DNA of 29,186 bases from positions 914 through 30,099 of the forward strand of contig DCUI01000287.1 in assembly GCA_002327785.1 (NCBI GenBank). The letters run 5' to 3'. The notes under the pieces were generated by a model. The model had not been told where the DNA came from and searched no databases. It worked only from the letters and a program-made list of their open reading frames with translations. The translations under genes and the position numbers were made by a program. Shown here one piece after another: positions 15,301 through 27,300 of the stretch; the stretch's first letter is position 1; the number at the start of each line of letters is the position of its first letter. Origin of the DNA: Phycisphaerales bacterium UBA2218. Its GTDB lineage: Bacteria; Planctomycetota; Phycisphaerae; Sedimentisphaerales; Anaerobacaceae.

Positions 15301-18300
15301 TTGGCTTCGCCGATCTGCAGCGTATGAATCCGCTTGCTTGCCCCTCTCGACATGGCCTCCACGACATCGCTGAGCCGATAGCCGAAGACCAGCTCGGGAT
15401 TGTGCGGAACGCCATCGCCGATCAGCAGGATGACACGAGCCACGTTTCCGCTGCGCCATTCGTTGAGGTCGTTGCCGTCGGCCGTACGGGTCAAAGCATA
15501 GTAGACCGATTCGGCCAGATCGTCGCCTCCGGCGCCGGTCAGCGCGGTGACCGAGTTGATCGCGCTGGCGACGACATCGGCGTCCTCGGTGAATGGCGTC
15601 ACCATGCGGAACGGGTAGTCCGTCGCGACGCCGCCGGCGCGGTCCGTATCATTGAAATCGCGGAAGTCCACGACCGCCATGCGATAGTCGGAGACCTCGT
15701 CTGCGATCGATCGCGCGATCTGGGCCGCCGCCGCTCTCACGTAGCTCATGGAAGCGACCATGCTGTCGGTCGAATCGACCACGAAGACCAGGTCCAGGGC
15801 CGCAGCCGAGGCGTTGGGATCGCCGCTGGGTTCGATATCGCTATAAGTGACCTGCAAGATAGACCCACCCGACGGCTCGCCCGTCACGGCAAGCTGTGAG
15901 CCCTTGTCGTTGCTGATGTTGTCCCAGATGATGGAGTCTATGACCACCACGTTCGACTCGTATCCGACGTACAGACCGGCGCCGAGGGCCTCTCCCAGCA
16001 GGCTTCTCACGGCGTTGTTACCGATCGTGCAGTTGGCAACTCGGACATTCGCCTGCCAACTGCAGGAGGCGCCGCCGCCGTCCCGGCCGGCCGAGTTGTC
16101 GGTGATAAGGCAGTTCCTCACCGTCCGAACGTCGTACTCCCCGGCCATCAGGTACAAGCCGCCGCCCGAGGTGGCCGCCGAGTTGAAGCTGATCTGGCAA
16201 TCGGCGATCAGCATCGGACCGGCGAAGGCGTAGATGCCGCCGCCCTGGGCGACCGCGCGCCCGCCGCGCACGTCTTCCACAACCAGGTTCGTATCGCCCG
16301 CGATGAAGTTCGGATCGGTCGGCGAAATCGGGGCGGACGTTCCGTCCTGCGGCAGGAAGTACTGCCGCCGCACCCCGATGACCTCGTTGTGTTTGATCGA
16401 AGAACGCAGGATCTTCGAACCCGGCGTGTCGTGGCAGTACAAACCGCCGCCACGATGGGCCATGTTGTAGGCCACGTTGCAGTCGGCGATTTCCACACTG
16501 CAACCCGCCATGTAGATGGCGCCGCCGGCCTCGTTCACGTCATTGTGAGTCAGCACGCTGCGGCTGACCGAACCCTCGCAGAGGTTGCTGAGGTACACAG
16601 CCCCGCCGCTCACGGTGGCGATGTTCTCGGTGAACTGGCAGTCGTTCACATCCACGTCGCAGTCCTGGCCATAGAACACAGCGCCGCCCAGCAGGTCCGT
16701 CGCGTTCTCCAGGAAAGTGCACTGCACGAACTTCGAGGCCGCTCCGGGCGCGTGATAGACCGCACCGCCGCGATCGTTGGCGTCATTGGCAGTGAACCGG
16801 CAATTCGTGAACTGAGCCAGGCCGTCCGGACCGCAATACACCGCGCCGCCAAAACCGAGGGCGGTGCAATTTGTGAACGCACAATCGGTAAACGTCGGCC
16901 TGCTCCGCATGTGGATATAGACCGCCCCGGCGTTGCCGCGGCCGAACGGCGTCCCCGTGGCCGGATCGTTCGGGTCCGTCCGACGTATCGCGCTAAACGC
17001 ATGGCAGTTGTCGATCTGGACATTGGTGAACGTCGGATTGCTGTTCATACCGATGTAGATCGCGCCGCCGCTGGACAACGAGACGCTCGAGTTGCTGATC
17101 TGGACGTTGATGAAGGTCGGGCTGCAACCCGTGCCGATGTAGACGGCGCCGCCGGGCTCCGTCAACGTGGCGCCGTTCATGATCGTGATGCCGCAGATGA
17201 TCGTATCCGGACCTTCACCATGGTTGAAGATCAGCGCCCGGCCCCGGCTCGTGCAGTCGATGACCGTCTGGGCCACGACCTCCGGATCGTCAGGGTTCGC
17301 GCCGGTCAGGCGGATCTGCTTGCCCTGCAGATTGATGCTGCCGTCGTAGACGCCGGGACCTACGACGATCGTATCGCCGTTCTGGGCCGTATTGACGGCC
17401 TGCTGAATCCCCGTGGCGTTGTCGCCGCTGACCACGATCTTCTGAGGCAGGCGGAACCGAACCCGCAGGACCTGGTTCGAGTCCATGACGACCTCGAACT
17501 CCGGTCGATTGGAGATGAGGGTGTCGTTCGCGTCGTACCAGCCCTCGATGAAGTAACCCGCCGCCGGCTGGGCCTTCAGCACAAGCTCGGTGCCTTCCAG
17601 ATAGGAGCCCTCGCCAGGCTGCACGGCACCGTGTATCAAGCCGTCGTTTGCGCCGGGCACGACGGTCACGGTCAACTGATAGACCGGCACGGCCTGGGCA
17701 TAGTGATAGCCCATGTCCACCCGGTTCGCGTCGGAGACGCCGTCGATTCGCGTCGTATGATCCGCCAGGCCGACCGCATCCGCCGAGGCGCTGCCGGCAT
17801 CGACCGCCGGGCTTTGCACGGCCTGTCCGGCCGCCGTCTGGCTCAGGTAGTACCCGGAGACAAACTGCGGGTCAGCCACGATCACTTCAGCGTCGAGGCC
17901 CCACAGCGTCGGGTCCCACGTCGGATACGTGGCGGTTGCCGGCGCCCGCCAACCGTTGAGCATGCAGTTGGCGCCGATATAGATCGGCGGACCGCTGGGA
18001 AGCGTCAGGGCCGCCCCGAGGTTCACCCGAGGCTTGGTGATCGCTACCTTGGTGTCGGTCACCGGATCGCCCGTGGTAACCAGGAGTTCCTTGACCTCCG
18101 CAGGGGTGAGGAACCTTCCGATTCGCTCCTTCGCCGCGCTCTGAATCGAGGCCACACAGCCGGCCACGAACGGAGTGGCCGACGAGGTGCCGTTGAAGAA
18201 CCCGTAGTAGTCGCCGACACCATAGCCGGCGACGCCGACCATATCCGTCGTGTAAACCGGGTCGGCAGGCGCCAGGATGTCCAGGTTCTCACCGGCATTG

Positions 18301-21300
18301 GAGTACTCCGTCACCATGCCGGTCGTATCGTACAGGGCACCCACGGAGATGACATTGGACATGGCCGACGGCCAGTCAATGCCCTGCCCGGCGACCGCTT
18401 CATTGCCCGAGGCCGCCACGATGGTGATGCCCAGGCTCGTCGCCGTCTCGGCCAAGGCCGTCATGCTCGGCGAATAGGCGTCGGCCGCGTTGGGGTCGGC
18501 GAACGGGAAGGGGAAGACCCAGCTATTGCTCATGACCTTGATCGGATACTGCGGATCGTCGTTGCGGTGGGTAATGCACCAGTCCCAGGCCCGCAAGGCC
18601 GCATCGGTCGGTATCGCCCCCGCGTCCGTTCCGATCTTGAGGGCGTACAACTTGGCGCCGTATGCAACGCCGCCGATATAGTCCTCGACCGTGCCGAGGT
18701 TTCCGGCCGCAATGCCGGCACAGGCCGTTCCGTGCGCCTCCACGACCGGCATTGGATCGGGATCGTTCTCGCCGAAGTCGTAGCCGCCGATCACCTTCGT
18801 GTTGGGGAAGCTGCTCGTGGCGGCCACGCCGGTGCCGCCGAGTCTCGGGTGCGTGTAATCGACACCCGAGTCCACGATGGCGATAGAGACGCCTTGGCCG
18901 TTGTAGGTGTTGCGGATCTCGCGGGCGTTGCCCAACGACAGGGCCTGCCGCAATGCGAGCTTGGCGTAGCGGACCGGCTCGATGTGCCGGACCAGCGGAT
19001 TCGCCGCCAGCCGCGCCAATCCGTCGCGAGTGACCTCGCCCGAGAAAGCCGCCACGTTCTCACAGACCTGACGTGAGGTGAAATCGCTGGATGCAAGCGT
19101 AGACGTCACGGCCGCCCGCCGGTTGGCAAGCTGCGCCTGGAACTGCGTCACCGACGCGGCGCTGCTCCAATCGACCGATTCGCGCAGGCCCGCCGGCTCG
19201 GTAAGCGTCACGATGACGGGAACCGTCCGGAGGCCCGAGTCGAACCGTCGGTAGATCTCCGCGGAGTCGATCAGGACGGGCCCGCCGGCGTTGACGCCGA
19301 CGGATACTTCCGGCAGGACGCCGGCCTTCGAGACCGCCACGAGCGGATCGGCCATCTGGTTCGGATCGAACCGAGGCCCGATGTCGCTGTACGTGATGGT
19401 CACACCCGACTGCCTGGGCGTATTCGCGACGCTGTTGCCGACGGCGACCTGAGCGCCCTCGACGCCGAGGTTGCCCCAGAGAATCGAGTCGATCACGGTC
19501 GCAGAGCTGTTGTAGGAGACGTAGAGACCGCCGCCGAAGCCGGATTCTTCGCCCAGCGCGCCGGTGACCTTGTTCTCAGTAATGGTGCAGTTCGAAATCG
19601 TGGGATCGGCATACCACTTGGCGGAGATGCCGCCGCCGTCGCGACCGGCCTTGTTGGCGGTCACGAGCGAGTTGTGCAGGAGCGGCTCCGCGGCGCCGCC
19701 GAAGTAGAGGCCGCCGCCGGAGGCGCTGGCCTCGTTCTCGCGGAAGATGCTGCTCAGAATCTGGACGGGCGATGTGATACCGAAATACGCCCCGCCGTTG
19801 CCGAACATCGTGCCCACGTCGTAGACATTGACATCGATGACATCGTTCATGTCGTTGGGCTCGTACTCCGCGGTATTTCGCAAGAACGTCGTGCTGTCGA
19901 TCGTACCGGTTGCCTCAGCGAGGTAGAGGGCCCCACCGTGATAGGCGGTGTTCGTCGCCAGGTTGCAGTCGGTCAGCCCGAGGTCGGAATGCGACGCGTA
20001 GATTGCGCCGCCGATCGTGGCGTTGCAGTCGGTGATCGAGCAATTGAACATCTTCAAGGAACTGTACTCTTCAAAGGCGACAGCACCGCCGTAGCCGAGG
20101 TATGGATCGTCCGGCCAGAGCAGGTTCCCTGCGTCGATGACCGTTCCGCCCGGCACAGTATTCGGATCGGGTTCCCGCTCTGCCCAGCACCCGCTGAACG
20201 TGCAATTCTCCAGATCAAGACTGCTGCCATAAGCTGCGTACAGAGCGCCACCGAAGCTCTCGATGTTGACCGGCTGCTCCGGCATTCGGAAGGTCAAGGG
20301 ATCATTCGCGTTGCCGCCGACGCCGCTGAGGCCGCCGAGGGCGTAGTTGTTCTCGAACGCGCAGTTCACGAACCTGATCGAGCTGGCGGACTCACAGTAG
20401 ACGGCGCCGCCATACCCGCTGTACTTCCAGTAGTCGAGATAAGGACCATACAGCCAGTCGCCGTTCCACCCCGTGAGAAGGGCATATTCGGCCTCCGCGG
20501 CATCAGATCCGATGTAGCCACCGCCCCGTCCGGGGGGGGCGTTCTCAATGCCGTCGCCTCCGTTGCCGCCAATGCCACCCTCGGCATAGCAGTTCTCAAA
20601 GCGACAATTCGTGAACGTCGGACTGCCGGCCGCACAGTAGACAGCGCCACCGTAGCCGGCGCCGGGCCAGCCGCCGTCGAATCCCATTGCATGACCATCG
20701 ATGCCGCCGTCGCCGTCGCCTGCGATGCCGCCTGTGGCGGAGCAGTCGCTGAAGGTGCATCCCACGATGGTTGGCGAGCCACTCAGGATATAGATAGCAC
20801 CACCCGTGACGCTGGAGGCATTGGGGCCGTCATCCGCTGCTTGCGTGGCGTTCTCAATCTCACCGCCCTCCCAGTTGCACTCCGTAAAGACGCAGTTTCG
20901 CAGGGTGGGCGAGCAACCCAGGATCCCCATGTTGCTGTTGGTAATCGTGAAGCCCTCGATGGTCGCCTCCGCATCCGTGGTGGCGACCGTGAACATGACG
21001 GCCTGGATGACGGTGGCCGCGACGCAATCCGGATCGTCCGGACTCTCGCTGGTCAGCGTGATGCCTTTCTCGATCACGATCGGGGCAATGACAGTACCCA
21101 TATAGTGCGGGCTGTACATACCCGTCGGCACCACGACGGTATCGCCTTCCTCCGCGTCTTCAATCGCCCGCTGGATGCTCCCGCGGTAGGCGCTGTCGTC
21201 CACCCGGATGACCCGCGCCTTGCCGAACGTGACGGTCACCGTGCGATCGGACCACATCATGACGGGGTTCACCATCGACGTGCCTGCGTCGTCATCCGTG

Positions 21301-24300
21301 CCTGTCCAGTGTGCGAACGTGTAGTTCGCCACCGGCGTCGCGGTCAGCACGACCAGCGTGCCTGCATAGTACGTCCCGCTCGTGGGCGCAACGGTCCCGT
21401 TGCCGTCTCCGACGCTCGCGGTCAGGGTGTATTGAGGCATCTCCGTGGAATCGAGATAGTGGTAGCCGAGGTCGGCATTACCGCTGTCCAGACCGTTGTC
21501 GGTTCGGGTCGTATACGTATCGAGCCCGAGGTCGGCCGCCGCCTCTGCGCCCTTGTCCAGGGCCGCGCTGTCTGCCGGCTGGCCGGCCGCGACCTGGCTG
21601 AGGTAGTAGCTGCCCAGGGGACCCGCCGTGAACAACGGATCGCCGGCCAGGTTCGTCGCGTCCAGATCGACACCCGCCACCCGGCTGGTCTGACCCGTCA
21701 CGCTGTCATACAACCCGTAGTCGCCGTCCGGGTTGTTGTGGAACAGATTGTAGGTGATCACGTTCTTGTCGTCGAAGTCCACCGACCCGATGCTCCGGCT
21801 GTCGTTGGCCTGGAAGATCGAGCCGCTGACCAAGATGTCGGAAGTCCAGTCGGCATACATCGCACCGCCCAGGATCTCGGCAGTGTTCTCAACGAACGTG
21901 CAGTAGCGAACCTTGGGCGTCGCGTAGGCTGTGCAGGAGATCGCGCCGCCGTATCGGCCCGAGGAGTTTCCGGTGAATAGACAGTTGTTGACCGCATGGT
22001 CGATGAATCCGCCGTAGAAGCTGATCGCGCCGCCGGTGGCGTCAGCGCCCTGGACCACGTTCTCACTGAACGTGCTGTCCGTGACGGTGGCGACCGTGTC
22101 CGCGAAGAACAAACCGCCGCCCATGTCGCCGCTGCTGCTGGCGCCGATGGCCGTGTTGCCATGGACTACTGCACAGGTCAATGTCACTGTACAGCCGATG
22201 GCGGTCAGGCCGCCGCCGTTGCGGGCCCGGTTGTTCGCGAAGCTGCAATCGGTAAACGTGCCGCTGACATCCTTGAGATAGACGCCGCCGCCCCAGGCGT
22301 CAGCACCTCGGTATGCCTGGTTGCCCGTGAAGGCGCATCGTTCAAAGCTCAGCGTCAGGATCACGCTGTCCGTCGGATACCCGCTTTGATAGTAGGCATC
22401 AACCGCGCCGCCGGTGTTCCCGGCCTCGTTGCCGCCGAACAGGCAATTCTTGACCGTGGCGCCGGACAGAGTGCGAACGGCGCCGCCGCGGTCGTCGACA
22501 GCGTTGCCGAAGAATCGGGAATTCGTCAGGTTGACGCGAGGACAGCCGACGCCCAGGTAAATGGCGCCGCCCTCGTAGGTCGTCGAGGTATCGGTGCTCG
22601 TCCCCTGGCTCAGGACAATCAGAGACGATGTGGGGGTGTATCCGCTGTAGTCGGTCAGGGTGCGGTCCTGCCGTGCGTTGCCGCTGAACAGGCAGTCGTT
22701 CATATCCACCGCGGACCGGCCGACCATATACACGGCGCCGCCGTTGTGAGATGTGAACTGGCATCTCTCCAGATCAACGACGCAACCGGACGTGAAGTAG
22801 ATGGCGCCGCCTCTCGTATCGACCCGGATCTCCGAGTACGTGCCGCCTGCAAGGGTGGCGAGGACGGCGGTAAAGGCCTGGTTCTCCGAGAAGTCCGCAT
22901 CCACAATGTCTGCGCTACTCTGGGAGTCATAGTAGATCGCGCCGCCGGCGACCACACCGTATGTAATCGTGAGGCCATCGCTGCCGTCCTGGGCAGGCCC
23001 AAACGGGGCATCCAGCCCGTTGCCGGTGCCCTTCGCGCCGCCCAGACCGGGGACGCCCGTGCGGGCGACATTGTTCAGGAACTGGCAGTCCCGAATGACC
23101 GGAACGCTGCCGCTGGCACAATAGATGGCGCCGCCGCGACCGTCGCCCACGGCGTTGCCGGCATCGCCACCCCAGCTCTCGTCGCCGCTGCCGTTGCCAC
23201 CATCGCCGCCGTCGCCGCCCATGCCACCATAGGCGCTGTTGTTCAAGAACCTGCAGTTGAGAAGGATGGGATTGCTGCCGCCCAGACAGGCCAGGCCGCC
23301 GCCGTGGCCGTTGCCTGTGCCTGTGCCGCCACGGCCGCCCCACTGCCCATCGCCGGTGGTCTGCTCGGTGGGATCCTGGTTCTCCGCGGTCGCCGGAGGC
23401 AAATAGGTCCAATCCGTGGGATAGTCCGGCTGTGGCGTGGTGGTTTGGCCTTGCGCGCCGGTGCCGCCATGACCGCCGGTCGTGATGCAACCCGTAATCA
23501 CGCAATTGCGGAAGGTGGGCGAACTGCCGTTTTCACACAGGATGCCGCCGCCGTAGGAGTCGCCGGTCCCATCTTCGCCACGCTCAGCGCGGGGCCTCAG
23601 CGGATCATAGAGATCGAGTGGCAGGGCATCTTCTATGTAATGGTTGGGCTGAATGACGCCGAACCGGCCATTCGCCCCCCGTTCGCCGCGGACGTAACCA
23701 CCAGTGATGGTGACGCCGGTGATGATGCTGTTGGCGTCCTCTCCGCTATGGAAGTAGAACGCTCGCCGCGGACTCAACGCGCTGCCGGCGGCGTCGATGA
23801 TCGTGCTGGCGACGACAGCCGGATCGTTCGGATCGGCGGATGTAATGACGATCGTCTTGCCCTCGAAATCAATGCCGTCCGGGGAGGAGACGGTGTGGAT
23901 ACCCTTGGAAAGCACGATCTTTGTTCCGCCCGGTCCGGCCGCCTCGACTGCATCTTCAATCGTCGCATAGTACGTGGGCACGAGCAATTCGTTGATGATA
24001 TCCCGCTCGAACTCGACGCTCACGTTCTTGCCGGCGCCGGTGTCCATCGTCACGGTATTGGTGTTGCGATTCCACGCCGGACTGCTGTCGGCGCCGATCC
24101 ACTGCTTGACGCGATAGCCCGGCTCGGGAATCGCCACGAGCGTGACGACCTGGAATTCATGGTACTGTCCGCCCAGGGGCTGGACGGTGCCGTGCCCGCC
24201 GATGACGGTGACCGTCAGTTGATACGGGCCCTCGCCGACATAGTGGAAGCCCATGTCCACCTGGCCTGCGTCGGCGACGTTGTCAATTCGCGTGGTGTAC

Positions 24301-27300
24301 GCGTTGAGACCGAGCTGGATCGCCAGGGCGCTTCCGGCATCGACCGCCGGGCTGGTCTGCGCTTGGCCCGCCGCAATCTGGCTCAGGTAGTACGACGCCG
24401 TGAACAGCGGATCGGCACTCAGGTTGCCTTGGAGCCAGTTGAGCGTGCGCCCCGCTTCGACATGGATGCCCTGCTGGTCGCCCTGGATATCGCTGAACCG
24501 CACGGTCAGCCCCGCCGGTCGCTGCAGGTACGTCGGCTCGTCCTTGCTGCCGATGGCGATCTGATCGCCGAACCGGGCATCGTTGCCCCAAAGAATACTG
24601 TTGACCAGGTTCGTCTGGCTCTGATAGGAGCAGAACAGACCGCCGCCGTATCCACGACTTGAGTCGTTCGGGTCGGAGGCCTCGTTGTTCACGATGGTGC
24701 AGTTCGTGATCATCGGCGCCGCGGACCAGTGAGAGGCGAGGCCGCCGCCGCCAATCCATGCGGAGTTGTTGTTGACCAAGCAGTTCTTCAGGGTGGGCGT
24801 GCCGTCGACGAAGTAGATGCCGCCGCCGACGCCACGGGCCACGTTCTCGCTGATGAAGGAGTTCTCGATCAGGGCCTCGGAGGACAGGCAGTACAGACCG
24901 CCGCCGGTGCCGCAATCCGCATCGCCGGCCACGGTGATCGGCTCAGGCGTGTAACTCGGATCGAGGATGGAGTTCACGTCGCCCGGAATGGGCCATTCGC
25001 TTATAGGCGGCCAGGTGGTCGGATCGTTCGGATCGATTGCCGGGGCCGGAACAGTGGTCGACACCGACCCGCCGAGGGCCATGTTGCCCCGGATGATGCA
25101 GTTGCCGATCGTGGGGGCGCCGTCGCTCCAGTACAAACCGCCGCCGTGGTAGGCGGTGTTGTCGCGGAACGTGCTGTCGGTGATGCTGATGTCGGCCTCA
25201 TTGCCGTACCAGTACATGCCGCCGCCGAAGGCCGCATAGTTGCTCTCGAACCGGCTCTTTCGCACGCGGATCGTGCCGCCGTTGAAATACGTCAGGGAGC
25301 TGCCCTGCAGAATGCCGCCGCCATAGATCGCGCCGCCCACACTGGTTGTCGCGGTCGTGGCCTGATTGTCCGTGAATGTCGAGTCGCTTACGTCGAGATC
25401 GCAATCATACCAGAGGTAGATGCCGCCGCCGTCGCCCTCAGCCGTATTGCTCAGATAGCTGCACCCGACGATGGTGGCCGAGCAGGCGGTCCCGAAGGCC
25501 TGGCCGCCGCCGTCGAGACCGGCGCTGTTGCCGCTGATGCTGCACCGCTCCAGCACGGTGGTGCAGTTGTCGGAATAGTACTCGCCGCCGCCGCTGTCCT
25601 GGACGGCCGTGTTGTCGCTCAGCGTGCAGTTGATCAGCTTCACGGAGCAGCCGGTGCTGTAGAAGATGCCGCCGCCAAAGTTGGTGAGCGGGCTGTCGCC
25701 GGCCGTAAGGCCGTTGCCGCCATTGCCGCCGGCGCTGCCCTGGTTGCCGCCTGCGCCGCCGGTCCCGCCCACGCCGGCCGGGTCGCCGGCGCCGCCATTG
25801 CCGCCCGCGCCGCCGTTGCCGCCATCGCTGCCGCCCGCGCCGCCGTTGCCGCCGTTGCCGCCGGCATACCGTGCGGTGTCGACGTCGATCCGGGCCTGGC
25901 TCCCGCTGATGACGCTGTCTGAAATCTCCGCCTGGCAATTTTCACCGAAGAAAATGGCGCCGCCATAGGAGCGTCCACCGTTGGCGCCCATGCTGCCGCC
26001 GTGACCGGCGTCGCCGCCGTTGCCGCCCGCGCCCGCCGCGCCGTCCTGGCCGGCTTCACCGGCCGGCTCGCCATCGCCGCCTTCGCCGCCGGCACCGCCC
26101 GCGCCGCCATTGCCGCCCGCGCCGCCATTGCCGCCCGCGCCGGCCAGGGCTCCTATGCCCTGACGGGTGAAAGCACCCTGGATTGTCGTGTACTTGATCG
26201 TGGGCCGGCAGTTGGGTCCGAAGTAGATGGCGCCGCCGAGCGCTTCACCACCGTCGCCGCCGTTGCCGCCATTGCCGCCCTTGCCACCTGCGCCGCCGTT
26301 GCCGCCGGCGCCGCCATTGCCGCCCGCGCCGCCCGCACCTTGTGGACCGTCGTCGATTCCCTCGCCGCCGTCCTGGCCCTGCTGACCCCCTTGGCCGCCC
26401 TGGCCGTCCTGGCCGTCCTGACCATCCTGACCCTGGCCGCCGAAGCCCCCGCTGCCGCCTATGGCGTTGCAGTCAATGATCGTACAGCTCAGAATGATCG
26501 GGGCGCTGTTGGCGTCGAAATACAGGGCGCCGCCGTAGCCGTGCCCGGCACGACCACCATCGTTGGCGTTCAGCCCGGGCGCACCATCCATGCCCGCCGC
26601 TCCGTCTACGCCATTGGCGCCCGCCTGTCCCGGCATACCGGCATTCGGGTCCGCGGGGGCGCCGACGTCGGGCGGGGCATCCGGGTTACGCGGGTCCGGA
26701 GCGGGCAGTTGCTCCGCCGGCTCCGGCGGGTCCGCCGGCGCCGACGGGGGCGTGGGCGCGCTCGGAGGAGTGCTCGCATCCGCGCCGTTCTGGCCTTGGG
26801 CCCGGCAATTGCGGATAATCAGGTTGGACAGCGTCGGACTGCTGCCGTTGAAGCAGGCGATGGCGCCGCCGAATGCATCGGCGCCGCCGGCCCCTGCGCC
26901 GCCGCCGGGAGACGTGTTCGGATCGATGATGGTCAGATCAGAGTCGTGGCCATTGCCATTTTGAATCGTGAAGCCGTCGATGACCGAATCGTGCCCTTCC
27001 CCGCTGTCGAACCGAAACGCCCGGCCAAGGTTGTTGCAGTCGATGATGGTCGCGGCCACACACGTCGGGTCGTCCGGGCTGTCACTGGTCAGCGTGATCG
27101 CCTTGCCACGGAAATTGAGCGAATGGGTGCGGCTATAAGTGCCCCGTTTGACGATGATCGTGTCGCCATGAGTCCGGGCCGCACCGATCGCGGAGGCAAT
27201 GTCGGGATACTGACCGGGAACCTCCAGGGTTCTGGGCAGCGTAAAGCTGACGGTCACCTCTTTATCCGAGGTGATCGTCACGGTATTTGTGACGGACCAG

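Noticed and set aside
25660..26460. Repeated CCGCCGTTGCCGCC-like units as a CRISPR or non-coding satellite
   Set aside because: The units stay in frame and encode GGNGG-type glycine repeats; there are no regular spacers.
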